DNA from: Cycas panzhihuaensis
Lineage: Eukaryota; Cycadophyta
Direction: 5' to 3'
Assembly (NCBI GenBank): GCA_023213395.1
Contig: CM041465.1
Coordinates: 3,534,001 to 3,598,000 of the forward strand
DNA: 64,000 bases
Part shown: positions 46,066 to 57,078 of the stretch, in pieces
Numbering within the stretch: the first letter of the stretch is position 1
How the letters are laid out: every line of letters begins with the position of its first letter
Notes under the pieces: model-generated
What the model saw: the letters and a program-made list of their open reading frames with translations, nothing else
The model's database searches: none
Told to the model about the DNA's origin: nothing
Made by a program: the position numbers and the translations under genes

Positions 46066-46818
46066 TTGATCCCTCGCCACCTTTCGAAAACGAGCCTAAA
46101 CTACCATCTTAGGTTGTCCCCATTCTTCCCGTAGCGTGTAGAATGGCTATTTAAGATGGACCCCACTTTGTCTCTCGATTCGTCAGCGGAACGCGTTCCG
46201 TATCCTCTCGGGAATCTTGGTCCTCTCGCTTGGGCATCTCCCAGCGGGAGGGCGCTTGAACGTGTTGCCCCTCTTTCTGTCTGGCGTTTCGCCGCATATC
46301 TGTTATGCTCTCCTGCGAGACATGTATGCCATACCTTCCTAACCTCACACCTCCATGTCATCCAGCTCACGGGCGTGTGTGTGTGCCACAGTAGGTGTGT
46401 GGTTATACATGGAAGGAAACGTGTGCATCATACAATAAAATGTTCATAACATGAACCACCTACTACACAATATAACACTCACAACGCACGATAAATATAC
46501 ATATCATCCACACACCATGCACAGCATCTCATATCCGAATGGGGTTCCAATCACCCCATGCATATATACATATCAAAATCTTATCATCGTACATCCTGGG
46601 AAGCCGGTGTCCTTGCAGGGGGGGTACAATCATACGGTCCTATATATGACCCCACAGGCCGTGCTTTCCTCTGCCAAACTATCCATCCATGTCCTACTGC
46701 TGTGGCCCCGCTCCTGGGGCGCCTCATTGCTAGGTCCTCCTACCCTTGTGACCACTGTTGTATGCATTTTCTAAGTGTTGCCTTCATCCGATCATACGCT
46801 TGGATTTTGTGTCACCTA
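46066..46818 (+). promoter_or_regulatory. intergenic block with TATA-like site, element 3
   Basis: Non-coding stretch between integrase and aRNH. At 46638-46649 the block TCCTATATATGACCCC lies about 170 bases before the aRNH ATG, almost the same spacing as in element 1. A stub matching the C-terminal end of the antisense frame of element 2 (TGTCCTACTGCTGT at about 46690) remains, so most of that antisense frame has been lost here. Confidence 0.5.
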
Positions 46819-47260
46819 TGTCATCTACATCTTCTGAAGCGGCGGAAGCGCGGTAACCACAACCCCGGTACTGCGTGGATTCTCCATGACCCTTACAGTT
46901 ATGATCTCCTCGCTCTGGGATCTTCCTCCGGAGGCTACCAACAATGAAGCCGAGTATACAGTGTCGCCGAAGCCCTTCCGATGCCCTTCGTTTCCATCAC
47001 GGACCCATTGTTTTGCTCTGCGACTCTCAAGTTGTGGTGTCTCATCTCACCCAGTCTCAGTGCGATGCCCTCACTTGAGGACTCTTGCTCTAGCGGATCC
47101 CTCGGCGTTTCTCTTGTTGATATCCGGCATATCCCTCGGGCTCTCAACGAGGCGAGATAGCCTTGTTCGCCTCATCCTTGGCTGCTTTGTCTCGCCACTG
47201 GCCAGTCCACAGTCTTGCTTGGCCTTCCGTCGCCCAAGCCTCGGTAGTTAGTCGCTTCCG
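46819..47260 (+). pseudogene. archaeal-type RNase H, 3' frame (element 3)
   Basis: ATG at 46819 is followed by a compressed first block (bases missing around the catalytic Asp compared with FTDGGSRGNPG), then EATNNEAEYT near 46930-46965 (Glu), VLLCDSQVVVSHLT-like words near 47005-47050 (second Asp) and VDIRHIPRALNEAR near 47115-47160. Frames change at least four times. The gene matches the better preserved one at 22082-22497. Confidence 0.75.
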
Positions 47261-47594
47261 CTTGATCTGCTCGCACCTCGAAATCGGGTTGCTAACGAGG
47301 TAAAACTATGGTACCCACCATTTGTTCCCCATGTGGTCTGCATGCTCCTTTGCATTCATTGTGGTGGGCGGCCCCTACTTTGTCTCTTTCTCGATCGGTT
47401 TCGGTGGCTCATGGCGGCCCTACATTGTCTCCACCGCTTCGTATCCACGCGTTCGCCACGACACTTTCATGGCACCCTTGCCTCTTGATCGATCTTGATT
47501 GATATATCTATATACACATGTACTCTTGGCGGTTGTGTTGCCAGCATTCGCCATCGCATCGGGCTTCCGCGCGGCGAGGCTCTGCGCGAGGCGG

Positions 47595-50123
47595 TGTTTC
47601 CGGACTTCAGGGAATGGATCTGAGAATCAGACTCGGGTAAGTGCGGTATGTCTCTAGCATTATCATCACTTTTATTTCTTGATTATGCCTTACATATTTG
47701 CATGCGTATGACTTTGTGGGCGGCTTTGGTCGTCGTCACACCTATGTTTAGCCTATGGCGACTATAGCGAGGGCACACTCTTAGCGAGTGTGGCACCACA
47801 GTGACCGTATTACTTCCGCATCGCCTCCTCTCTCACGGATCCACCGGGTTTGCGCCACCTCCACCGTGTGATGTCTCATCGTCGCTTGGTTAGCTTGCCA
47901 CCTCATTTGGGGTCCCATTTACGCTCCGTGGGCCGTTTCTTGGCTTATACGCTCTCGGGTGGGTGTTTTAGTTGTCCTTTAGCCTTTTCGGCGTTTGCCC
48001 CGACTGGACGGTTGGTGGGCCCCATTTGTCTCCAGTGCGTACCACGGAATCTTGTGACCACCGGAATCTTGTGTCTGCATTTGGAATATTCAGTGATCTG
48101 CTAAAGTTTCCGTGATGCTGTTGTCTCTTGTTTTAAAATCCATGGTGGCAATTTCGCATTTATTGCGGCGCCCACGTGGTTCGCCTTTTCTCCCTCCCGG
48201 TAGTACTGCCTATTCGCGTACTTTAGGGTTTTGCTTTAGTACTTAAACATCTTTTGGCTCGTTTTCAAGGATCTTTGGGATTCACTTTTGGATTTACTCT
48301 CGAGGAACACTCTCTGCTCTGCTCTCTTACATTGTTCTTCTTTGCGCAATTGGACTGCACTCTTCATCTGGCCTTGACTCTCCTTTGGCTTGGTGAGACA
48401 TTCTCTCGGCCCTCAAGCCTTGGAGGGCTCCTTTGAGCGGTTTCCAAGCTATTTTCTACCAGGCGATCCACGAGTTCCCGTTTGCAGGTGTTTCCCGTTC
48501 CACCTCCATAGCAGGGCCCCTAGCCTGCTCTATTCCAGATCTGGGCTATTTGTTCCAACCCTTCTTCGCTGTCTTTTGGCTGGGGCAAACCCCCTTGCCT
48601 CCCTTTCCAGGTACTCTTCACTTTGTATTTATTCTTTTGTGATATTTATGTTTCAGCTTATTTGTTCTCACTTGTTGCTTGAGAGTTGGTTTTCCTCCCT
48701 CTTGAGGCTATTTGTCTGCTCTCCCTCTGCTTCTTACTGCGTTTCTTTGTCAAGCGGCGTTGAGGTTGCATAGGCTTTGGGCGGGGCTGGGTGGATTCGC
48801 ACCACCTTCCACGCTCCTAAAGCGGCTCAAAGCCCTCAAAGCCTCCCTCTCGCCCGTGCTACTCTTGGCTTGCAAACAAGGGTTGAAGGCTCCCTCAGTT
48901 GCCCAAACCCGGTATCTGTCACAAGTTGCGGTCTTGATTTGGGACCCTGTCGAGTTTGGGTGCCATCCATAGGCCCCAGCCAGCGGGTTCTTGCTCCACC
49001 TTTGCTCCCGGTTGCGGTTTGCTCCCCGTAGCATCCGGTTCCCGTGGGTGTCTTTGGGTCTTTCTTGCCTCTTCTTGCGGTAGTTTTCCGGCCTTGAGTC
49101 TTGACTTTCTCCTCGCTGCCCGTGGCTCTTGGGAGAGGTTTGGGCACCATTGCGGGAGGTAGGCCACTCGAGCTTACCTTGTTGTTTCCTTTCATTTGGA
49201 TCGTTCTTCTTTGGTATTTTCCTTATTGGACTAACATTGACGCATGTATATGTAGACTCTCTTTTATGTTGCTAGACATATATTGCTAGATCTTTGTGTT
49301 GCATGTAGGCGTTCTCCCTCGGCGGGAGGAGACCTTTGTTGCTTCTGGTACTCGGGACCTTGCGGAGAGCGTTGCCGTTGCCCCCTTCCACGATGGCGTC
49401 CCTTGCATGTGTCATATTTTATGCTATCTCATTTGCTAGTCGGCGTTTCTTTCCTTCCTTGATTATCGCATTTACTTTTCACGGGAAGGTAAGGAAGCCC
49501 CTTTAAACTTCGCTACATCTCACATCCAGATGCAGCTGCGAGTGGTTGGGTGCTCCTCTGAAGGCTCGCCATCTCTCGCGCCCTCGGCCAGTGCACGCTT
49601 TGTTCCCCTTTGCACCCCTTGCTTTTTTACCTTTTATTCCTTTCCTAGTAATTAGAACATCGAAAGATTAAAAGGAAAATTGCCTTTTGTATTGGTTTGC
49701 GATGTGTTTGCCTTGTTGCATGTACTTTTGTTATTCATAGGAAAGGTTGTAGGAGTCTTCTTCTCTCTTACCCTTCCTCCCTCTTCCTTAATAGCTGCCT
49801 TGCTTCCCGCATCGCTCGTATACCCGGTTAGATTGCATAGGATTGTTCTTGGCCTATCCTTATTAGGTTCTTTCTCTCTCCCTTCTGGCCACCCAAGGGT
49901 GGGAGGGGCCTACACCCAGGACAGCCCGGGGTCGTCCAACGTATCTGCGCCCTCCGCGCAAGGCGGTGAAGGGTCACCCGAGTAGCCATACTCCATTGCA
50001 GATCCAGAACTCGCTCGTGCCGCAGGCGCTCTGCGTGGTAGTTGCTTGCCTTGTAGGTTCCACTTCCCTCTGGTTTCGTCACCATCTCTCCCCGCTGCTC
50101 GATCGGTGGTTATCCGTAGCGTC
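47595..50123 (+). repeat. 3' LTR of Tat element 3
   Basis: Pairs with 36919-39466. Starts TGTTTCCGGACTTCAGGG. G-box at 48173-48178. It ends TAGCGTC at 50123 before the GGTTT duplication. Differences from its partner cluster in C-N-G words. Confidence 0.9.
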
Positions 50124-50128
50124 GGTTT
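50124..50128. repeat. target duplication GGTTT, right copy (Tat element 3)
   Basis: Matches 36914-36918; the leader of element 2 resumes with CGCTACC. Confidence 0.9.
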
Positions 50129-50341
50129 CGCTACCTTTTTGTGGTCCTTTTTTACCTATTTCAATCTCTACGTTGGGCAACCCCCAACACGTGTGTTCTA
50201 CCATTCCCTCTCCTTCCTTAACATTGTAGGTTGATCTTGCATGCGACGCTTTTCCCGTCGTTTGCACGGTCTACCTCCTTATTCTGAGATCACGATCAGT
50301 CCTCTTCCTTCGTCGGATTCGATCGGCTATGGAGGGTACTC

Positions 50342-52602
50342 ATGGATTGGACTTACCACACTTCAACTTTGGAAACCCATGCTTTTCCTTCTTCTATTCC
50401 AGGGTCCACCCAAGAGGGTGACGACCCCCTTTATTACCCAAATGACCAACACCTTTCATTTGAAGTCCATCCTTCTACCCATGCTGTAGAAGGACCCATT
50501 CCTCTTGAGACTTGCCACGAAGTTGGTGACTCTTATGAGGAGCATTCTGGGGAACCTACTTTGTTCGAGGTTCTAATTACCTCTTACGAGTATGTAGGGA
50601 CTCCTCCTGTTGACGTAGTTAAAGCTCTCAATGAGTGTCGCCACGCGGCACGCTTGCAACTGCGTCCTGGATGGCTTGAGAGTGCCCTTCGTGGAGGAGC
50701 CTCTCCTTCTTCCGCTCCTCCCCTGCATGCCTCATCCTCATCCACCTTTCCTTTGACAACAAACCCCTTTGTGCCCACGCCTGTGACCCATTCATTCCCG
50801 GTTCCCGCGATGGGGGCACGTGTTGCGCCTTCCGTTTCTCATCGGGGTCCTAGTGTTTCGGGACCTCCTCATGGTGTGTCTTTCCCTCAATTAAAGGTTA
50901 GCATACCCGTTCCTAACCAAACCAATGTGCCATCCCCTAATGTGGCACATCTCGCTCTAGTAGGCCTATTGGTCCTACTAGCATTCCAACCACTAGCTAT
51001 GTGGGATCCGCTCCCACACACCCTCAAACCCAACACGTTGGTGCTTTCTTCTATGTTCCCCCAGGGTATACTTCTCAACCTTGGGGGTAGGGTAGAGGAA
51101 GCCATCTTTCGGTGTATGGGGTGGACCCGCTACACCCATATGGGGTCGCTCCACCTACGGGTGGCCCATATGGGCAAAACCCGGTTCCACATCCATCCTG
51201 CCCTTCTTCCAACGCAATTCCATCCGTTGTACCTTCGCAAGGGAACCCGACTCCCTTCCAAGGCACCTACCCCCACACCTCTTTTCAGTAAGGGGCATCT
51301 CCTCAAGGAGGGATGGGTGTCCCACCCCCATCCGCTCCTTGTGTGTTGCCTACTTCGACATTCGTTGATCCCATGGTTCAGGCAAGGGCACGCCCCTTCA
51401 TGGACTTTAGGTCAACCACTCTTTCCGTTGAGGCGTTGCGAACCAACTTGCCGCCTCATCCCCCTGAAGTTCCTAGATTTGATGGAACTTCGTCGCAAGA
51501 AGCCAGAGCATGTGCGTAGTTTTTCTATGGCATGCATCGATTACTAGGCTTATGACCACATTTTAATGAAATTGTTCCCGCGATCCTTGCAGGGCGACGC
51601 CCTCAAGTGGTTCTATCGTCTCCCTGCCCATTCCATCCATTCATTCCAGCAATTGGTGGACGAGTTCATTAACTATTTTGATGTAGCTCGTCCATTCGAG
51701 AGCGGAATGAAGTCCCTTCTTTCGCTCAAACAAGGTCACGATGAGATGAATCGTGACTTTGTGCGGTGATTCCATGACTTGCTTCACTCCACTAAGGCAA
51801 CATTGCCCGAGGAGTTGAAGCGAGACCTTTTCGTCAATGCACTTTATCCCGAAGTTCATGTGGAAGTCCTCAGGATGGGGGCGACCACATGTGACTCTAC
51901 GATCACCAAGTGCTTGGCGTTGGAGGCTATTGAGATCCAAGCTAGTCTCAAGAAACCTCTTAATCCCTCACAATGTCGTGAGGTACCTCCCCCTACCAAG
52001 GATACCAAACCTTCCTAGCTGACTCGGTCTTCCTCTCATCCTACCAAGAGGACCTTAGACCCTCTCACATCAGCTATACGCTCGTTTGAGCGTACGATGA
52101 AGGAACTCAAGCTTCAAGGTCCTTCATCCCCTACATCTAACAAACAAGTGCAACAAACTACCCAAGCCCCTCTTCCCAGGAATGGAAACAACCAGTCCTC
52201 TCAAGCGAGAAGGTCTGACCCTCCGCTTGAGAAGAAGTGGTGCTCCATTCATGGGGATTACTTCCACGACGATTCGCGTTGTAGGGCCCAACATCCAAAG
52301 GATGCCCCTCGACGTGATTCTTCCCCCAAACGGGCCTCAAGGCCTAATTTGGATCAACCAGTTCACAAGGTTCCATTCCCTAAACATGGGGAACGTGATC
52401 GCAACCCCCAAACTAAGAGCAACCGTAACCCGGGAAGGTCGCCTGATCCCCATCCTTCCCACAATAAAGGGAAGGGCACTCGGAACTCGTCTTCCTCTTC
52501 TCGCTCTCCCAGCCGTTGCACCCCGTCGCCTTCACGACCCCAGAACAGGGGGAAGAAGGTGATTCAGTTGCTTAAAGCAACTCCCACTTTTGCCCTTACG
52601 TG
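50342..52602 (+). pseudogene. Tat gag, element 2
   Basis: A 401-codon open stretch starts at 50342 (TLETHAFPSSIPGSTQEGDD; Pro/Ser-rich N-terminal half; frame change near 51100). The Gag core reads PPEVPRFDGTSSQEA near 51465, then KLFPRSLQGDALKWFYRL from 51566 after a TAG at 51545-51547 standing for Gln, then YFDVARPFESGMKSLL and GHDEMNRDFVR (Retrotrans_gag). After another stop near 51770 comes the tail with KKWCSIHGDYFHDDSRCR near 52227-52281 (C-x2-H-x4-H-x4-C knuckle) and a basic Ser/Arg-rich end. Only three or four stops and one or two shifts break it. Gag forms the particle and binds RNA. Confidence 0.87.
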
Positions 52603-53375
52603 ATCTCAAGCCGCTAAGGAAGCGACGGGAGCTTCTATGTCCTTCTGCTCCTTCTGACCCTCTTCCGGAAACCCTTCCTCCAGAAGTCCCTCTCTTTCCC
52701 AAGGCTATTCCTGTATACCTGGGTCATTACGATTTTTGAAGGGCACTTACCCAACCTACCGGGAAGGGTAAGCCCTTCTTCGTCGTGGACGAGCTCTATA
52801 CGGTCGCTGCAGGAATGTCCTTGATGGACATTCTGAGGAGTTGCCCCAGCAATGGCCCTTCTCCTGGAAGCTTTAGGGTCAAGTGATGTGCCTGTCCATG
52901 CTTTGGGTGTCGCTCAAGGTAGTCGACCTGTTATCTCATTCGATCCTAAGGACCTTCCTCCCGCCAGTGAAAGGGAACGTTAGTGGAACTTCCCATTCAC
53001 CATCACCATAGATACGCCCGACTGTACTCTTCGAAGAACTGTTATCGACAACGGTTCTTCCGTCAATGCCATGCCCTTGTGTGTTATGCAAGAGCTTGGT
53101 ATCTCCACCTTGGAACCCGTTCCCTGGTGATGCCAAGGTTACGACGGTAGCGAGAAGACCCCTTTGGGATCTGTTGCGATTCTGCTTACCCTTGAGGGCA
53201 AGACCGTTCTTACCAACGTTGTAGTCCTCGACGTTGACGGGGACTACAACCTCCTCCTTGGTCGTCCATGGCTCGATCAAATAGGAGCCGTGTGCTCGAC
53301 CCTTTGGGGACAACTTAAGTTCATCCATGATGGACGAATGAGAGTGATTTCCCGCGAACGCCCGTCGACCAAATA
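52603..53375 (+). pseudogene. retropepsin, element 2
   Basis: After the Gag-protease link (GKPFFVVDELYTV near 52764), the active site reads TVIDNGSSVNAMPLCVM near 53038-53090, an intact Asp-Asn-Gly-Ser block, then YNLLLGRPWLDQIGAV near 53246-53293 and QLKFIHDG. One stop and one frame change lie near 53130. The protease would act as a dimer to mature Gag-Pol. Confidence 0.85.
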
Positions 53376-54276
53376 AACTCGCTCTACCAGTTCAGCGAAC
53401 TAAGGCTCATCGACTCACGCCTCAGCTTGCTCTATTGGTATACCTAACCCTTCCGAAGAAGATCCCGTATCTTCTCCCCCTAGTCTCACGCGATTTGCCC
53501 CTATTGGCATTGGGAGTTACGGGTACCTTGCTTCATTTAGTGACGATGAGTCACTCGATGAAGGCGAGGATTGTCCTCATCTCGTCTCTTTTCTCCGCGC
53601 CAGTAGGTCGCACCTGCCTTGCTTTAGATCCCCATTTAGAACTTCTTTTGTTGGTGAGGCTAGCCCCTCGTGTGTGTTACATGTCATCGCTCGTGTCGAC
53701 CCTCCGATCGCCAGTTCTTCTTTTTCATTACCCCCCATAGGTAATGGTTTTGAGGAATTGCCTTTCGCTCCTTCCTAGGAGCCTCTTTCTAGTTTCCCTT
53801 CGGATTCCCATGAGGAAGTTGGGCAACCCGACGGCCATCACGGTCCCGTTGCTCCTACTCCCTCCAGTGCTTCTTCTACTCGAAGTAAGGTCATCCATGG
53901 GGTGGATTATTTCGAGGATGACGAAGCCCTGCTTGAGCATCTAGCAGGCCTTGTGCCCAACTTGCCTTCTGGTCACCATCGGCTTGGTCATCAGAAGATT
54001 CTCACGATTGGGTCCACGCTTGCCGATCCGATCCCATCTCTTATTCCTCCTCGTCCCATTGATCTTGGCCCTCTCCACTTCGAGGAGGGCAATGCCATGT
54101 GCATGGGGGCAACTCAAGACGTAGTCTTGGCCCCGAGCAAGGTCATTAAGGTTGGGTTGGAATGTTCCCCTGATGAGATAAGGGAGTACTCCCTTCTGTT
54201 CCAGGAGTTCCGAGACATTTTTGCGTGGGATTATGCTGACATGAAGGGAATCGACCCCTCGATTATCACTCATAAT
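53376..54276 (+). pseudogene. pre-RT spacer, element 2
   Basis: SACSIGIPNPSEEDPVSS-like words near 53430, IGIGSYGYLASFSDDESL near 53503-53555, then the open stretch from 53902 with DYFEDDEALLEHLAG, NLPSGHHRLGHQKIL and EYSLLFQEFRDIFAWDYA. The last words are the usual lead into gypsy RT. After ITHN at 54276 the RT should start but is absent. Confidence 0.8.
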
Positions 54277-54759
54277 CCTATCGTTTCACCATGGCCCTTC
54301 ACTCAGTGGGGACTTGACCTCATTGGGGCTATCTCCCCACCTTCGTCATCGCAGCACAAGTTCATCTTGACTGCCATGGAGTATTTCACCAAATGGGCGG
54401 AGGCCATCCCTTTGATCACTACTCCTGGCAAAACGATTGCCACATTCATTTATCAGCATATCATTTGCCGTTTTGGAATTCTGGACATCCTGATTACTGA
54501 CAATGGAACTCCTTTCTGTAATAAGGAGGTGGATGAGCTTTGTGAGAAATTTAATATCTCTCACAAGACTTCCTCCCCTTACTACCCTCAGGCAAATGGC
54601 CAAGTGGAGTCTTTCAATAAGACTCTCCTCAGCATTCTCAAAAAGACCGTTGCTCAATCCCAAAAGGATTGGCACCTTCAGTTGCCCTCCGCCTTGTGGG
54701 CTTATCGCACCTCTATCCATTCCGCCACGGGAATGACCCCGTTCTCCCTGGTCTACTGA
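54277..54759 (+). pseudogene. integrase core fused to spacer (RT-RNase H deletion)
   Basis: In the same 285-codon frame that begins at 53902, ITHN is followed at once by PIVSPWPFTQWGLDLIGA, the start of the integrase core. The triad is intact: WGLDLIG (Asp), ILITDNGTPFCN (Asp) and QANGQVESFNKTL (Glu). About 1.7 kb present in element 3 (RT, RNase H and the zinc finger; its 43520-45213) is missing, and the deletion kept the frame. The product would be a Gag-Pol lacking RT. The core itself looks undamaged, but without its zinc finger it is unlikely to work. Confidence 0.88.
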
Positions 54760-55157
54760 TGATCGAGGCGGTACTCCCATTGGAGGTGGAGATTCCTTCC
54801 TTGCGAATCTCCCTTCGAGGTTTCATCAACGAAGAGTCGATCCGTCAGGCCCGCCTGCTGGACCTGGAAGCTTTGGATGAGAGACGCTTAGCTGCCTATT
54901 AGGCTAACCTAGCATCCAAAGCCCACTCACAAAAGGCCTACGATAAGTGCCTTCATTCCTGCCCTTTGTTCCCTGGGGACTATGTTCTCAAACTCGAGTA
55001 TCTCCATGACCGTTTGACCAAATTCAAACCCCGATGGGTTGGTCCTTTCGTCATTATCGAATCCCTTGATAATGGTGCCTATAGGATAGCCACCCTGGAA
55101 GGGCTTGAATTTGAGAAAGCTGTTAATGGAAAGTTCCTTAAGAGGTTCTACGCATGA
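54760..55157 (+). pseudogene. integrase C-terminus, element 2
   Basis: After a stop at 54757-54759 the C-terminal part continues in shifted pieces: ALDERRLAAY near 54880, and an open stretch 54966-55157 with LEYLHDRLTKFKPRWVG, PFVIIESLDNGAYRIATL (GPF motif) and the end FLKRFYA plus stop. No chromodomain. It matches the same region of elements 1 and 3. Confidence 0.82.
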
Positions 55158-55739
55158 CCTCTCGGTGACCATGTCACCCTGCTCTGAAATGAGCCTAAAC
55201 TACCATCTTAGGTTGTCCCCATTCTTCCCAACCACGGGTGGAATGGCAATTTAAGATGGACCCTGCTTTGTTTTCCCGGTTCCTTCTACGGAACCCGCGT
55301 TCCTATATCCTCTCGGGAACCCCTGTCATCTTGCTCGGGCATCCCCCGACCAAGAGGACGCTTGGGGGCACTGTCGCCCCTCTTCCTCATCCATCGTTTC
55401 CTTCGCATATTCCGCTATGCTCTCCTGTAGATATGTATGTCGCCCTGCTCCCTAACCTCACACTTCTATATCATCCCACTCACGGCGTGTGTGTGTGCCC
55501 CTGTTAGGTGTGTGGTCATACATGGGAGGAAACGCGTGTCCGTACAACAAAATATCCACAACATAAAACATCCATAACATAACATTTACAATACAAAAAA
55601 TAAACATACATATCATCCACATATGATGCATCATACACAGTATCTCATATCCGAATGGGGTCCAGTCACCCCATGCATATATATATACATATCCAAAATC
55701 ATGTCACCATACATCCCGGGAAGCCGGTGTCCTTACAGG

Positions 55740-55780
55740 GGGGGTACAATTATATGGTCCTATATATGACCCCACAGGCC
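55740..55780 (+). promoter_or_regulatory. conserved TATA-like block upstream of aRNH (element 2)
   Basis: TCCTATATATGACCCC at 55758-55773, preceded by GGGGGGGTACAATT; same words as in elements 1 and 3. Here it is 482 bases from the aRNH ATG because the antisense frame lies between. Confidence 0.45.
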
Positions 55781-55808
55781 ACTTTCCCACAAACTACATG
55801 TACATGTC

Positions 55809-56250
55809 CTACTGCTGTTGCCCTGCTCCTGGGGTGCCATCTCCCGGTCTCTGTGATCCCTCTCCTAGGGACCACATGCCTCTGAGGCTCCTCCTGGGCC
55901 TCCGCGAGCTGCCTGCCTCGCTCTCCTCATCCTTAGGTTGTCTCGGGGTTGCCACCGCCGTGTGGGTTCGTGTCCTGCTCTGGCTCGACCTTGAGACCAT
56001 CTCTGCTACTAACTGATCATATCTAGCCTGGATACGATCCCGCTCTCCCCAGAGTGCCTCCTCTGTCCCCCTGAGACGCTCAGTGATCACTACTAGCTGG
56101 GTTCTGCTCTCTTCATCTCTACCTGCACCACCCTATGCCTCTAGAGCCTGTACCCATCCTCGCAGCTCATCTTGCTCGCGTCTCGCATCATCTCTCTCCT
56201 GCTGCAGTCGTCCCTGGGATGTCACGTGCTCTTGGGACTCTGCAGCCCCT
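55809..56250 (-). pseudogene. antisense coiled-coil frame remnant
   Basis: On the strand opposite to gag-pol, a frame from about 56245 to 55809 reads ESQEHVTSQGRLQQERDD, RREQDELRGWVQALEA, a stop at 56133-56135, then ITERLRGTEEALWGERD, RIQARYDQLVAEMVSRS and a basic Ser/Arg tail ending PGDGTPGAGQQQ. The heptad-like Leu/Gln/Glu/Arg pattern is a coiled coil. There is no ATG; the frame ends upstream where the aRNH begins, so only a C-terminal part remains. Extra antisense frames near this place are known in Tat elements such as Grande; identity with those is inference from position and character. Confidence 0.6.
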
Positions 56251-56700
56251 ATGTCCATCTACATCTTTACTGATGACAGAAGCCGCGGTAATCCTGGACC
56301 TTCTGCCGCTGCATGGATCCTCCGCAGCCCTTCTGGACATGATCTCCTCCGCTCTGGGATCTTCCTCCCAGAGGCTACCAACAATGAAGCTGAGTATACA
56401 GCTGTTATTGAAGCCCTCACTGATGCCCTCCGTTTCCATCATGGACCCATCATTTTGCTTTGTGACTCTCAAGTTGTGGTGTCTCATTCACCCAGGTTTA
56501 CCAGGTACGATGCCCTCACTTGAGAACCCTTACTTCTACTGCCAGATCTCTCCTGGCCCGCTTTTCTTCTGTCGATATCCATCATTTCCCTTGGGCTCTC
56601 AACGCTGAGGCAGATAGCCTCGTTCGCCTCATCCTTGAGCGCCGCCTTTCCCTTCTTGCTGACTGTCCCTGAGGCTTGCCTGGCCTTCCTATCGCCCAAG
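56251..56700 (+). pseudogene. archaeal-type RNase H, 3' frame (element 2)
   Basis: ATG at 56251 opens MSIYIFTDDRSRGNPGPS (first Asp kept; Gly-Gly changed to Asp-Arg), then EATNNEAEYTAVIEAL (Glu) and ILLCDSQVVVSHS (second Asp). The frame closes at 56523; past a shift near 56500 the last block with IHHFPWALNAEAD (final Asp) is present near 56570-56615. It is a separate frame about 1.1 kb after the integrase end. The enzyme would degrade RNA in hybrids during reverse transcription. Confidence 0.82.
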
Positions 56701-57065
56701 CCCCAGGTCATCTGTCACTTTGCTTCGTGATCCATTCGCACCTCCGAAACCGGGTTACTAATGAGGTAAAACTATGGTACCCATTATTTGTTCTTTATTT
56801 AACTATGCATGTTCCTTTGCATCCTTTATGGTGGGGGCAGCCCCCTCACCTGTCTCATTCTTCCAGTTGGTTTCCAGGTGGCCCATAGGCAGCCCCTATG
56901 TTGTCTCCACCACTGCTTTCGTATCCACGCATCCCGCCACGACACTCGCTGGCACCCTTGCCTACTGTTATGTTTTTTATTGACATATCTATATACATGT
57001 GCTACTGACAGTTGTGTTGCCAGCATTCACCATCGCACCAGGCTTCCAAGCGGCGAGGCTCTGCT

Positions 57066-57078
57066 GCCAAGGGGGTAG
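57066..57078 (+). promoter_or_regulatory. polypurine tract, element 2
   Basis: Bases 57069-57078 read AAGGGGGTAG, directly before the 3' LTR start TGTTTCCC, the expected plus-strand primer position; the tract is short and has one T. Confidence 0.6.

Larger units (their letters stand above)
36919..50123 (+). mobile_element. Tat-type element 3 (inner), all domains present
   Basis: A 13.2 kb element with LTRs at 36919-39466 and 47595-50123, GGTTT duplications, and the only copy here with RT and the RT-linked RNase H. Order: gag, protease, spacer, RT, RNase H, integrase (zinc finger, core, GPF end), aRNH. It must be younger than element 2 because it lies inside it, yet its frames are broken by many 1-3 base indels. 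Confidence 0.93.

Noticed and set aside
55478-55510. GTGTGTGTGT tract as a microsatellite locus
   Set aside because: Short, and shared by the Tat copies at the same internal place; it is part of the element.
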